A program made the translations under genes and the position numbers. The notes under the pieces are model-generated. The model had not been told where the DNA came from. It saw only the letters and a program-made list of their open reading frames with translations, and made no database searches. 64,000 nt of DNA, from positions 13,034,001 to 13,098,000 of the forward strand of contig NC_060019.1 in NCBI RefSeq assembly GCF_021134715.1. Direction: 5' to 3'. Position 1 is the stretch's first letter. Every line of letters begins with the position of its first letter. This DNA is from Daphnia pulex. Its lineage: Eukaryota > Arthropoda > Branchiopoda > Diplostraca > Daphniidae. Shown one piece after another: positions 49,741 through 60,681 of this stretch.

Positions 49741-52299
49741 TTGGTCGGCTGAAGCAGTGCGAATTGCTCCTCAGAGCGTTAAAACAATGTTGTCTCTGGT
49801 TAAACTGTTTGCAACTTTTCAATTTGAAGTGAAACCACTTTCGCCCTTATTTTGACCATAATTCTCAATGCGAAGCCACGTAATCTCTGCCGAGTCATTG
49901 ACAACACTGACAGGTATCTTAACTTTAACAAAAATATATTGTTTAGTACAAAAAGAGAGTTCCAGTCCGTAGCTCAAAGTTGACAAAATTCTCGACGAGT
50001 CGCATTAATGAAATGGGTCTAAATCGGCTAAATCGGCGCTCACGCCCACGTTGTTTACTGGGAATACCGGGGGGAAAAAACCAACCAGTTGCGTTTTCTA
50101 TGACTCTGTTGGAGCTCTCTCTTCTTCTGTTTCAACTCTGAAACACATTTATTTGTTTTTTAAATTTGCATTAATTAAATCTCTGATTTTTAGTCGAGCC
50201 TGGCCGGGTGACAACAAATAATCGGTCGCTTCTCACAGGCCGGGACAATCTCCTGTAGGATATAGGTGGTTATAAGGTCGACGGGGAATGGCGTGATTAT
50301 TAATCCTGTGCATTTGACATCATTTCACGCTGGCACGTGTGCTGTCGTCGGGTGTTATTTGATCAGGTAGACCTACATTAGAGTATCATCAGCAGAATGA
50401 TATCCTGTTGAACCCTGGAATCAGATTGCGCATTCTTTTCGCGTCGATCGTGATACCCTTGAACTCTTTTCTAATTTTGGATTCGTCGTGAGGCGAATCA
50501 AACAAAAGGAGAAACGGATAAAGGCGCTTTTTTACACGAGCCGATTGTCTAAATTGATTAAAAGCAAATTTAGAAGAACGTGACTTGGATTCGCACCGAA
50601 TCGTTTCTCTGAATGGTTTTACCTTCTTCTTCTTTTCTCTCTTTCTTAGGACCCATAATGGAACCGTATATATTATGAAAAGACTTTTTAATGGCCACCG
50701 AACCTGGGCCTCTTATTCTTTTTAAACTCAATTTCACGTAAACATGGCAATGAGTCCATGTACAACAGGATCGAGATAAAAACCAAAACATGTTTCCCCC
50801 GATACGTCTAATTTATCTTTTTTTTTTTTTTAAATTCAGATCAATCGAAATAGAGTAAATTAAATTCCCGCCATCAGTTAATCTGTTGGATATCCCCAAA
50901 CCAATAAGTGTAAGCTCTTCAGTCTGGATAGTATTTCGGTGGCTGAAGTTGTTATCAGCCAAAGTGACCGTTGGACGGACTGAAACGTTGTTTTTTGAAC
51001 AAACGTGCCGTAGCGAGTCATCAGGATCGCTTGTTCCATTTCTTTCTTATCATCGGATAAGACCTGACAGCTGTCCATAGGATAACGGGGACAAATGTCG
51101 AAGTCAAAAGTCCATTTTCCCAGCGTCTATTTCAGAGTGCTGGAGAAAAAGATCGACTGAAAACTTTCCCTTTCGACCGAAAATCCCACCTTTATTCCCG
51201 ATGGTTTCCATTTGTTTGTCTTGACATTACACAACAGTTTCTGTCACCTAGTCGAAATCCAAACAAGAGTCATTGGCCAGAAAAATAACAAGTTGCTGCT
51301 GTACTAAAATTAGACGAATCACCATCAAGTCAACGCCTTGGCAAAGGATTGTCGGGCCCAAGTTGACCGGAAAAGACGAGGCGACAGAGCGGCAAATTCA
51401 AAAAATTCAAAATAAAAAATGAAAAAAAAAAAAAACTTGAGTTTATTCTTCCGGTTCCTCCTCGCTCGTCCTTATGTTGTTGGTTCAAGAAAATTGGAGC
51501 GTGAAACGACACCTTCTTTTCGTTTAAGGCTGCCACGTGCAATTTTCATAAAATTTCTCTCCATCTGCCACTGACCCGCTTGTTGTTGTTTTCTATTTCA
51601 TAAATGCCACGTAATCCACCGCCCAACAGTGGAATAGGTATTTACAGTGTTAATTTCCCGTCGAAGAGCTGCAGCCCGGAATACGGAATTCTAGGTCGGC
51701 CGCATATTGTTGTTGGCCAGCAATTTGTCATCGCGTATTATCAAAATCTGCTGAAAAGAATCAAACGAGAAAGTTGGGACTTGAAACACGGGAGATTTTT
51801 ATTTGTTGTTTTTGTCCAATTTTTCACCATGTGATTCCATGCGTAATGAAGGCAGGGCCCATGGATAATTTCCCACAAATAAACAGTCCAATTAATGGAT
51901 TGTCTGCAACGTTACAGAAGGAAGAAAAAACAACGAAATTAAGACGGACAATGGCACAGAAAGCCTCTCTCTCTCTCGCTCAATAGCCCCCCATTGTGAT
52001 TGTTTCAAGTGTCGCTTGCGCTATTCCAAGATGAAAGCGTATGCAAATGCCAACCCACTAGATGACCGCGTTATTAGTCGGCAAAAAAGAATCTTTGATG
52101 ATTTAATTTTTTTTTTGGTGAGAGTGAGAGTTTGGTGGGGCAAGGCTAATAGTCTTGTCGCAAGCAGAAGCAAAGGGTAATTAAGGCAAATTGTGTGAAA
52201 TTCGAATTTTCTTATTTTTTTTTCAGGTGAATTCGCCGAGAATAGAAGTCAGCGAGTCAAACGAAGCCGGGCGAGTTATTCATTCAGCCACCGCCCAAC
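49741..52299. other. Intergenic between divergent family members, no supported gene
   Basis: AT-rich sequence with scattered short open frames of no recognisable content. It separates the minus-strand gene ending upstream at 49609 from the plus-strand gene starting at 52438, so it may act as a shared control region. Confidence 0.4.
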
Positions 52300-52338
52300 T
52301 ATTTAAGGGCGAGTGGCGGAAGCTGGAACATCATCAGT
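52300..52338 (+). promoter_or_regulatory. Core promoter of the plus-strand structural gene
   Basis: TATTTAAG at 52300-52307 and TCAGT at 52334-52338, about 36 nt apart, with the ATG at 52438. Confidence 0.6.
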
Positions 52339-52437
52339 CGCTCTACATCAACTGAACGCTTCGTTCACTCAAACGATCATCAGTTCCCAACCCTTTTCAT
52401 TGTCGCAGAGAAATCGCCATTAACTCAACGAATTACG

Positions 52438-54244
52438 ATGCAGTTCTCAATGCTATTGCTTTTGGGTATCTACTACATTTCTCATTTTAGAAAAAAAAAC
52501 CTACTGGCCCCCCTTCGTCTGGCATTGGATTTCACTCGTGAAATAATGTTTTCTAATTACAGGTGCCCTCTGCGTAGCTGCCGAAAAACCAACTGGTGGT
52601 CAAAGTGATGTGGCCGCCGTCAGCAAGAATGCTAATGCGACTAGCGAAGAAATCGCAAGGGTAAGTTTAGACCTTCCAGCAACCAGTCGAATGGAATTTG
52701 ATTGAAATTCAATTTCCATTTTTTATGTTTTTCTTAAGGACAAACGTGGATTTGGAGCTGCTTCCTCCGGCGGTGGGAGTTACAACGCTTCGCCCGCAGT
52801 CACCGTTCCCAACATTCCGCAATCCAGCGATCCTTACTCTTCCGGAAGCTCTTCGTCTTACTCTAGCGGATCCAGCGGATCGTCTTACGAATCCAGCCCG
52901 GCATCTTCGTATCCTTCGTCCGACTCTTACAATCCAGCCCCGGCTCCAGCCCAATCCAGCTACGGTTCCTCATCGGGAAACAGCTACGAATCGAACCCAG
53001 CACCTTCCTACTCGGCTCCCGCTTCTTATTCACCTGCTCCAGCCCCATCATCCAGCTATGGCGCTTCATCTGGAAATAGTTACGAGTCGAGCAACACCCC
53101 CTCCTATTCACCAGCCCCCGTTTCGTATTCACCAGCCCCTGCTCCGGCTCCATCCAGCTACGGTTCCTCATCCGAAAGCAGCTACGGCTCAAGCCTCACA
53201 CCTTCCTCCTATTCACCAGCCCCAGTGAGCTATGGTGAGTCATCATCCGGAAGCAGTTATGGATCATCATCCGGAAGCAGCTATGGCTCTTCCTCCGGCG
53301 GTGCTGGCGGTTATGGATCATCGTCTGGATCGCAACACGGACCCAGTGCCACATCGCTCGCCGAACAGGCAGCCAACCAGGCCAAAGCGGCCCAAAATGC
53401 CCAGGCTGGCGCAGCTGCCCAAGCAGCCCAACAGGCAACCTCTCAACTTGCCGCCCAGGCCTCTCAAGCCGCCCAACAAGCCCAGGCAATCGTCGCCGCC
53501 AAACAGGCCCAGACAGCCATGGTTGGTTATTTATTTCCCTTTTAATTATGCTTGACTGCAGCTAAATTCCGTTTTTTTTTTTGTCTTTGAAAGATCACTC
53601 AAGCGGCTCAAGCGGCCCAATCTGCAGCACTAGCCGAGGCTACATTGGCCAGCCAAGTTCAATTGGCGTTCCAGGTAATTCGCGATATTTATCTTTTGCG
53701 AGAATCATTGTCATTTTTCATGTTTATTTTTTCAAAGGCTGTCCAAAGCACTCACGTTCAGGCCACTCAACTCGCCCAGTCCATTCAGAATCTGGCTCAA
53801 GCTGCCAACAACCACGCCAAAACGTAAATAACCGGCCAACAACTTTCGAAACGAATGCTGGAACTAACTGTTTTAACTTTTAGTGCCACATCCGCCGTCC
53901 AAGCGATTCAGGCGGTCCAATCTGCTCAGAACCAAATGGCAGCTCAGGCCCAGCAGAATGCCGCCCATCTCTCTCAGAAGCAGCAGGCCAGCCTAGCTGA
54001 TTTGGCTTCGGCTCAACAAGCTGCCAACAAAGCGGCCGCTGCGGCTTCCGCCGCCCAATCCAACGTCTCCGGCGGTGGATCCTACTCGACCGGCTACGGC
54101 GGTGGTAGTGGCAGCAGCCACGGTGGTAGCAGCTCATCCGGATACGGCTCACAGTCTCAGCAGTCGTCGTCGTCATCCAACAGCTACGGAAGCTCGACAT
54201 CGTCGACCAGCTACGGAAGTTCATCCGGAGGATCCAGCTATTGA
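52438..54244 (+). CDS. Ala/Gln-rich, Gly/Ser-flanked secreted structural protein (family member 2, long form)
   Basis: Six exons: 52438-52465, 52563-52660, 52739-53521, 53594-53674, 53738-53823, 53884-54244 (478 residues). Signal peptide is MQFSMLLLLGALCVAA. A DKRGFG site after a short acidic propeptide matches the two minus-strand relatives. This member has an added block of about 150 residues built from Ser/Tyr/Pro repeats (SSYGSSSGNSYES, YSPAPAP), recalling silk or adhesive proteins. The Ala/Gln helix region follows (QAAKAAQNAQAG-like phrases; QQASLADLASAQQAANKA near the end), then a Gly/Ser/Tyr/Gln-rich tail without the terminal cysteines of its relatives. Exons 1-4 match the relatives in phase; the intron between exons 5 and 6 is phase 2 here and phase 0 there, and the domain exons are shorter. 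Likely extracellular structural material. Function is not established. Confidence 0.85.
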
Positions 54245-54506
54245 GAATAGGACGAGGATTGGCACGACGAGACTTGATACTCCCCACCCCTTTTAACCGC
54301 CCACTAACAAACACTACGAGGAATGAATAATCTTTTGTCTATCTCATCAGCCATTGACGTCCAGCTGTGCTGCGTCTTTGGATGTTTACAATTTTCTTTA
54401 TAAAATATATACAAAATTATATTTCAAATGGATCTTGAGAGAATGGGGATCAAAAATACAGAAAAATGGATCGTTAAATAGCAGGGTTGATTGCTGTACA
54501 CAGTTT

Positions 54507-55247
54507 TCACGCATATTGGGCCGGCACGGCGTTGACCAGTTCGTCGACTTTGGCCGCCAAGCTGAAACGTTTGATGGCTCTCAGCGCAGTGACGAGTTCC
54601 CTCACGAGATCTCGATGCGATCGCGTTCGCCGAAACAGGTCGAGCATCTAAGTTGATTGTAACTCATTGTTTAATAATGGCACTGGAGCATGAAGCTAAT
54701 TCACATATACTTCCGAAGCGGCCAATTGCTGGTCGTTGCTGGTCGACGCTTGAATGTTTGCGATGTCGAATTCTGCCAGTGTCAGTTGACGGGCCAAGTT
54801 CCTCCAATCATTTTGAATACCCTCGGAAACTTGAGCGAAAGCTTAATCGAGTTCGCAATTAATACATATAGATGATAGATTACGACTAGGAATCAAAGTG
54901 GGTTACTTACCATTGTCGATGAGCATGGACATGTCTTTTGGGTGAGATGACGACGGAGGCGAGTGGCAATAGCGGCCGATGATTTGCTTCAAATCGGATC
55001 TGTCGGCCACTTCCGCCATGGCGATGAGCGCCGACAAATTATCGGGTCGAACTACGTGACGTGAAATCAGGTAGGTGAGCAGAGACGGCCCGTCTACCAA
55101 ATAGTTGAGCGTTTGTCTGGAATCGATTTCGGCACTGAAACGCTCAATCAGTGCGTTGAGCTGAAGCGTGTCCATTCTAGCCAACATGTTGCTGCATTCC
55201 TCAATCAACTCGTGAAATGGCAAGTGGCGATTCTCAGCGCTGCTCAT
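54507..55247 (-). CDS. FADD-like adaptor, DED plus death domain (copy A)
   Basis: Three minus-strand exons: 55247-54911, 54841-54711, 54647-54507 (phases 1, 0), 202 residues, no signal peptide. Residues 8-95 fit a death-effector domain: FHELIEECSNML at helix 1, then SLLTYLISRHVVRPDNLSAL and finally the RxDL signature in DRSDLKQIIGRY (charge-triad motif of DEDs). After a short Ser/Pro linker, residues 113-195 fit a death domain: WRNLARQLTLAEFDIANIQA, then MLDLFRRTRSHRDLVRELVT and ALRAIKRFSLAAKVDELV. DED then DD is the FADD architecture; arthropod FADD links IMD or death signalling to the caspase DREDD (family knowledge). The frame stays open upstream to 55391, so a longer N-terminus from an upstream ATG is possible. 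A close relative lies 1 kb away on the same strand. Confidence 0.82.
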
Positions 55248-56233
55248 CTTTTTTAATCCCAAATTTGAAATGAAAACAAAGGGAAATGTTTGTTGGAGCA
55301 GATTACAAAAATCGAACCTTTCCGATTGGTTTTCACGAAGCGACTGAAATGTCCAGTCAAAAAAAGGACCGTCAACTGCTGATCCTGACAACAGAACCTA
55401 ATCTCGGCAAATGATAACTGGAGTTACCCTTGAAGGTAATTAACATTTACCTCTCTGAAAATAAAAACGGGGAAAAAACCTTTTCATTTTGACATTGTTT
55501 GGCGTTTTTCAGATAGATCGTCTCAAATGTGAAATTTTTATTTCAAAACGACTTTATTAATAACGATGAGAAATCAACGTTTTACTTTTTCTTCTGATAC
55601 AACATGGGAAACGGCGCACATGAGCAAAGTACTACGGCCTACGGGAATTACTATTTCCTATGAATCGTATCACTCTTATAATTCTGAATTCTGATTATAA
55701 ATCATTTTCGTTCTGGCAGAGGAAAGTCTGGAAATGCCAAATTATTCTATCGCAAGGCATTTAAACACTTAAAACTAAAGTAATAACATTATAGACTATA
55801 TTATTTTCATACAAAAATTTTTGCCTGTTTCTGTTTAGTGTTTACCCTCTCCCTTTGACCCTTTTGTTTATTATTCATGTAAGAAATTGCAGTTTTTCAC
55901 CCATGCTCTCTGCTGTGCCACAACAATTCAAACAAGTTACAATTTTTTTTTTCATTTTTTATTATCCTTTCTTCAATGCAACCATCAGTTAGCTGCAAAT
56001 TATTATGTGCATGATACTTTACAAAGGCCTGAGCCTGACAAAGGAAACGATTGGTTCTACGAAAATATGTAAATCATCAGAAGCAGACGACTGACACGAG
56101 GCGAATGTTCAATTGTTCAGTCACAGCTCACGCGGTCACACCGTTCACAGCTCACAGGTAAGATCAAATTAATTTGATATATTTCGCACTCTATTAACGT
56201 GTCTAGCTCGCAATCAGTTGGTTAAGGGCAATG
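55248..56233. other. Spacer between the two FADD-like genes
   Basis: AT-rich, no recognisable gene. It probably holds the promoter of copy A and the 3' flank of copy B. No TATA-type element was seen, unlike the cuticle genes around it. Confidence 0.45.
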
Positions 56234-57131
56234 TTAAGAGCATCTCGGATCAGCAGGGGAAACAATAGGTTCAATTTTTCTACGAATTTCACTCCTTTTA
56301 ATGGTATTCAAGGCTTGCATTATGGTCTGGATGTGATCAACGTCAGGGTTCCTTTTTCGAAACAGCCTCAGTACCTAATCAAAGAACATTCAAAGGGAAA
56401 TTATGTGAATCACTCTTATTACCTGAATCATAATTTCAGAAAACTGACACTTTTCTTCCAGGTTTTTACTCAATTAAACAACAGCATGGTATACGACGTT
56501 AATCCTATCCCATGCCAACAGTTACAAACTAAATTTACCTGCATAGTAGTTTCTTGCAAATCCCCTTGGTGTTGGCTTTTCAAAGTCTGTAGCTCATTTT
56601 CGCTGAAGTCAAAGGGAAGGACTCGAGCAAAAGTCAAGACATCTTGGCCAAGGCGTTTAGCTACTTCTGTAAACACTGAGAAAGAGAAGGATGTTTTTTA
56701 TACAAATGAAATTTCTTTTTTTCAAGACTCGTGACTTTCTTACCCTTTTCTGTCAACTTGTCTCTGGAATCTTGACGAGTGACTTTAATTTCTTGTTTTG
56801 CAGGCAATACTGGTGAAGGGGGATGGATAACAATCTCTCTGTGTTTTTTGTAATCTTCGATTCTTCTTGCAGCCAAGGGACGATCAACAATCTTGGAAAT
56901 TTCAAGTAGGGCATCTACATTTTGAGGATTTAACACATTTCTGGCTTCCAAAATAGAGACAAGAGAGTTGATGTCTTTAATGTAGCTCATTACGCGATTA
57001 GATTGGATTTGATCGCGAAAATGTTCGAGTGCATCTTTCAACTCTCTTTCTCCTAAGGCAGCCAGGTGTAACTTCACTACGTCTTCTATTAATACGCTAT
57101 AAGGATTTCTAATGTCGCGTGTGGGGAACAT
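56234..57131 (-). CDS. FADD-like adaptor, DED plus death domain (copy B)
   Basis: Three minus-strand exons: 57131-56744, 56675-56539, 56374-56234 (phases 1, 0, the same as copy A), 221 residues. The N-terminal half fits a death-effector domain: YSVLIEDVVKLHLAAL, then LVSILEARNVLNPQNVDALL and ISKIVDRPLAARRIEDYKK. Its RxDL motif is degenerate (DRPLA in place of DRSDL), so the DED may pair differently from copy A. A 35-residue Lys/Pro linker follows. Residues 131-215 fit a death domain: VFTEVAKRLGQDVLTFARVL, DFSENELQTLKSQHQGDL, then VLRLFRKRNPDVDHIQTIMQ. It is probably a cytoplasmic adaptor of caspase or immune signalling, like FADD. Which copy is the functional orthologue cannot be settled here; copy B has the longer linker and copy A keeps RxDL. 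Confidence 0.82.
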
Positions 57132-57900
57132 GGTGAACTGGTGAAAAAACGTGCCGAACGGGACAGCACAAAAATGAGAATAACATCCAAGATTCTTTTA
57201 AAAGGTAAAGAATGTCTTGTCAATCAGTTTGACACTTATACTTTGGTCGTAGTTCGTAGATAGCAAAATGTAAACAACTCTCAAAGTACGTAGAGTTACA
57301 ATCGGCACGCCTATCGAAGGCAGAGCAGCCTAGCGGTCAATTCAATCTAGATAACGATGAAATTATTTGGTAATTTTATACACTTCTAACTTGCTCCTAA
57401 CTCTCATCATAAAAGAATCGAAATTAAAAGTCGATAACATCACTATTTTATTAATTACTATTTCCCGTTTTGCAGTGGGTATTCTCGACTGGATTAGTCA
57501 AAGAAATTTTCGTGAAACTACAAGATTCCACTAGTGGCGCTGGCAGGTATAAATTTACAATCTTATCTGATGAGCCGCTCGCTGAACCGTATAAAATGGT
57601 AATATTACAAAACCCTTTCTCCAGAGCACCATAAAGCTAGTATTTGGTAATCGGGAATTTCCCTTTCTCATAAAACTTGATTATCTTGCTCAAGTCTTTA
57701 CTTTCTTTTTTCCCGTTTATAATCTATAGTATTTCATAATGTTCATAATGATGATGCTTTATTCAACTAATACGCCAACTGCTTTATTCTACAACGTAAA
57801 AAATCGCAGTTGAATTTTTTAAAAATTAAGAAATATAATCATTCAAAATTTAGGGCAAATACAATAATCGGAGAAAAGAATTCATATTAACTGGGAGTTT
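57132..57900. other. Intergenic, no supported gene
   Basis: AT-rich spacer between the 5' end of FADD-like copy B and the 3' end of the chitinase. No coding content was seen. Confidence 0.45.
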
Positions 57901-59695
57901 CTAGTAGCAACCTGGTACGTTATAAGGCCAATCACACACTACATTATGAACAAAGCAATAAAAATAAACTTTAGAATAGATAGAATTGTTTTTACGCAAT
58001 ATTTATGGTACTTACCGTTAACTTTGGAATTGAAAACAAGACCAGCTTGGCAATATAAAGTGATGACCTGTTGATTAACGCATTGATAATATTTAGAGCA
58101 ATCGGCCGGATCAGCGTAATATTGGCCGTTACTCGTACACGTTACTAGATTGCATCAAAAGAAGACGTAAATTCGATAAAACAAACTAATGCTTTTTTTT
58201 TTACTTACTAGGGCGCTGAGTGGTTTGCGGATAGAGTGTCGGTGTTGGTGCCGGAGTTGAGGTGTCAAACGGCCGTCCTTCGAGTGTTGCAGTTATGGCA
58301 TTCGAAAAGGGGCTATTTAAAATAAAGGTAATAATAATTTGCGAATCAATGACGCAATTCAATTTTATTTCATACCGTGGACCCATATTGCAGACGCCAA
58401 GGAAATCGTCCAAACTGAGTTCCCAGAACATGATTCCACCCAAATTTTTGCTCATTGCGTATTTTACCTTGAGAATTGCCATGTCTACATCGTCCCATGA
58501 AGCCCAAGTTGTTCCTTTGAAACTGTATGGGCCCATCAGGCCTTGAGGGTCGGTCACTGTCGTCCACCCACTCTGTTGGTACAAGCACATCTCATACAAA
58601 GAAAGGAAACCTTCTGCTCCGGTGTACTTCCCTGCAGGACCGGCTCCGGTTGCAGGAGATAAAAGGCCAGTTTGCGTTGGGTCTTGTAGTGTCCAACTCC
58701 GACCGTATGCTGGCAAACCAAAAATTAATTTCTCGGCTGGCATCCCATTTTCCAGCCAAAAGTCAACTGATTCGGCTACTAAAATCGCCTCAGTGCCTTC
58801 TTCAAAGTCACGCCGATAAAGCGGGGCGTGATGGTCCACTTGATTTTCCCAGGCGCCGTGGATATCTATTGGCAGAAAAGGCTGGATGTAGTTATTCTTT
58901 TGTAACGAGTTTAGGCAACGATCGATTTACCATATGTCATAAAGTTGACGAAATCTACAGCTTCTGCAATGGCCGGGATATTGTAGCTCGTTTCAGCCCG
59001 TACTGCACTGCAAGACACTGCTATCGTGAGCAGTAAATTGTGAGGTTTGAAAGCGTCGCGAAGCATTCTCAAGAGCGTGATAAAGTTCTCTTTATCCTCG
59101 GGTTTTCCCGGATCACCAGGATACTCCCAATCGAAATCCAGTCCATCAAAATTGTACTGAAATAACATATAACAAATTAATTGTCGCATTTATTAACAAA
59201 AATTTATTATTTTTTACCTGCAGGACGAAAGCAAGAGCTTTTTGCACAAAGTTGGCCATCTTCACGGGATCTGCTACAAGTTCTGAATATTGAGTGGAGA
59301 ACGCCGAGTCATTCCATCCTCCAAGCGCAATCAAAGTTTTAAGGTTAGGATTTTGATTTTTCAACCCGGTGAATGTTTGGTAACCGCCTAGACCGATGTC
59401 GGCCCAATCGTCGAATACTTTCATTTCGTATGTGACGCGGTCAAGTACGCTGAAACCATAGATCAAATGGGTGCATTCGAATGCGTCCAATTTATCAGGC
59501 CCATACTGTCCAAGCCCTAGTGCCAATAATTAAACAAACAAATCAACATAATTAAAAACCTAATAGACTTGTGTACGTTGAATTACCGTTGCGGTAAACC
59601 GCCCAATTGGCAAAGTAACAAACTTTTTTGTAGTTTCCTTGAGCATTGGCCAAGGTAACTAGCAAAGACAACGCCAACAAGACAACTATTTTCAT
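57901..59695 (-). CDS. GH18 chitinase with C-terminal CBM14 domain
   Basis: Seven minus-strand exons: 59695-59587, 59516-59218, 59156-58931, 58865-58376, 58312-58209, 58144-58016, 57938-57901 (464 residues). Signal peptide is MKIVVLLALSLLVTLANAQ. The GH18 TIM barrel starts at about residue 23 (KKVCYFANWAVYR). It contains the SxGG-type strand (LIALGGWND) and the catalytic DxxDxDxE motif (FDGLDFDWEYP, acid/base Glu147). FMTYDIHGAWE and a late barrel MFWELSLDDF are also present, so an active endochitinase is expected. A short Thr/Pro linker follows, then a six-cysteine CBM14 domain that ends four residues after CDWPYNVP. It hydrolyses beta-1,4 chitin in cuticle or peritrophic matrix during moulting or digestion. 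Possible promoter: TTATAA near 59782-59787 and TCAGT at 59741-59745. Confidence 0.95.
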
Positions 59696-59740
59696 TTTTT
59701 GACTTGGCTGGCAATTGCAATTGCAACCAGTCGATTCTTC

Positions 59741-59745
59741 ACTGA
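59741..59745 (-). promoter_or_regulatory. Initiator (TCAGT) of the chitinase gene
   Basis: Minus-strand TCAGT about 46 nt upstream of the ATG, with a weak TTATAA about 40 nt further upstream. Confidence 0.5.
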
Positions 59746-60600
59746 ACTGCTAATGACTAAATTTCCAAAAGTAATAGGAGGTTATAAGGACTTGATCTGA
59801 TAAATGTCTTAAACAACTTGACATTTGAACGAGGATCCGGATGATAATGAAATCGAGTGCGTGCGCGTCAACAACAAATTTATTTGTATAATCGCTTCAC
59901 ATTTCTATTGATTTTGTTGCAAGAGGGGATCTTTTGGCTTAACCCTTGGATGGGAATCGTCCTTTATGTAAGCAAACATAGTTTTCAAACACCTATAAAC
60001 ATATGAAAACAGATAAACAAGAATAAGAGAAATCTATTTGAGATAAACAGTCGTCAAACCTTTGCCTTATTATGAAGTGACGAGTCAATATATACAAGGA
60101 AAAGTGTGTACAAACTAGAAATTGAGGACGAACCCAGTACGCACAAAAGAAGGACTTTGCTTTTGTGTAACTTGAAAACAAACTGTTGCAAGATCTTTGA
60201 ACTGACCATTCTGATACCTTGAAATGTTAGCCGCTCATATATGGGGGAAAAAAACAACGTGAAAAGAATTACGCGGCTTTTAACGTGTGTACAATGGAAA
60301 GCGTTTTTTTTTTGTCAATTAACTACAAAATTGAAGGTTGTTTTCTTCGGCTGAACTCGTCCAGTCAATCTCAAGGCGCTTCCGTGCGACAAAATATTTG
60401 TAATATTAGAACGACATTCCAAAACTACGTGTTTTCAATCATGACTGGAAAATGCCATTTTCAGTTAATGATGAAATTAATAAAGAAACGCATGGTTCTG
60501 TTAAAATTTGCTTTATTATATGAAGGACAATAACTATGGTTGTGAGTAAAATTCGTTGAGAAATCATTTTTAGGATTATATCAATATTGTTGCAGTAATC
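59746..60600. other. Intergenic, no supported gene
   Basis: AT-rich spacer between the chitinase promoter and the 3' end of the 60-kb structural gene. No coding content was seen. Confidence 0.45.
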
Positions 60601-60601
60601 A

Positions 60602-60624
60602 ACGGAAGCGATCAACGTTTCCGT
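60602..60624 (-). other. Conserved stem-loop downstream of the 60-kb structural gene
   Basis: ACGGAAGCG / CGTTTCCGT with the same ATCAA loop as the copy at 48308-48330, 57 nt beyond the stop codon. One base change makes a G-U pair on the plus strand and an A-C mismatch on the transcribed strand. Confidence 0.65.
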
Positions 60625-60638
60625 TTTTCCAATAGTTA

Positions 60639-60678
60639 AATGTGTCATTTCTGTAATTAATGTGTCATTTCTGTAATT
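60639..60678. repeat. 20-bp tandem duplication
   Basis: Two exact head-to-tail copies of a 20-nt unit beginning AATGTGTCATTT, between the stem-loop and the stop codon of the 60-kb gene. Confidence 0.9.
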
Positions 60679-60681
60679 GGA

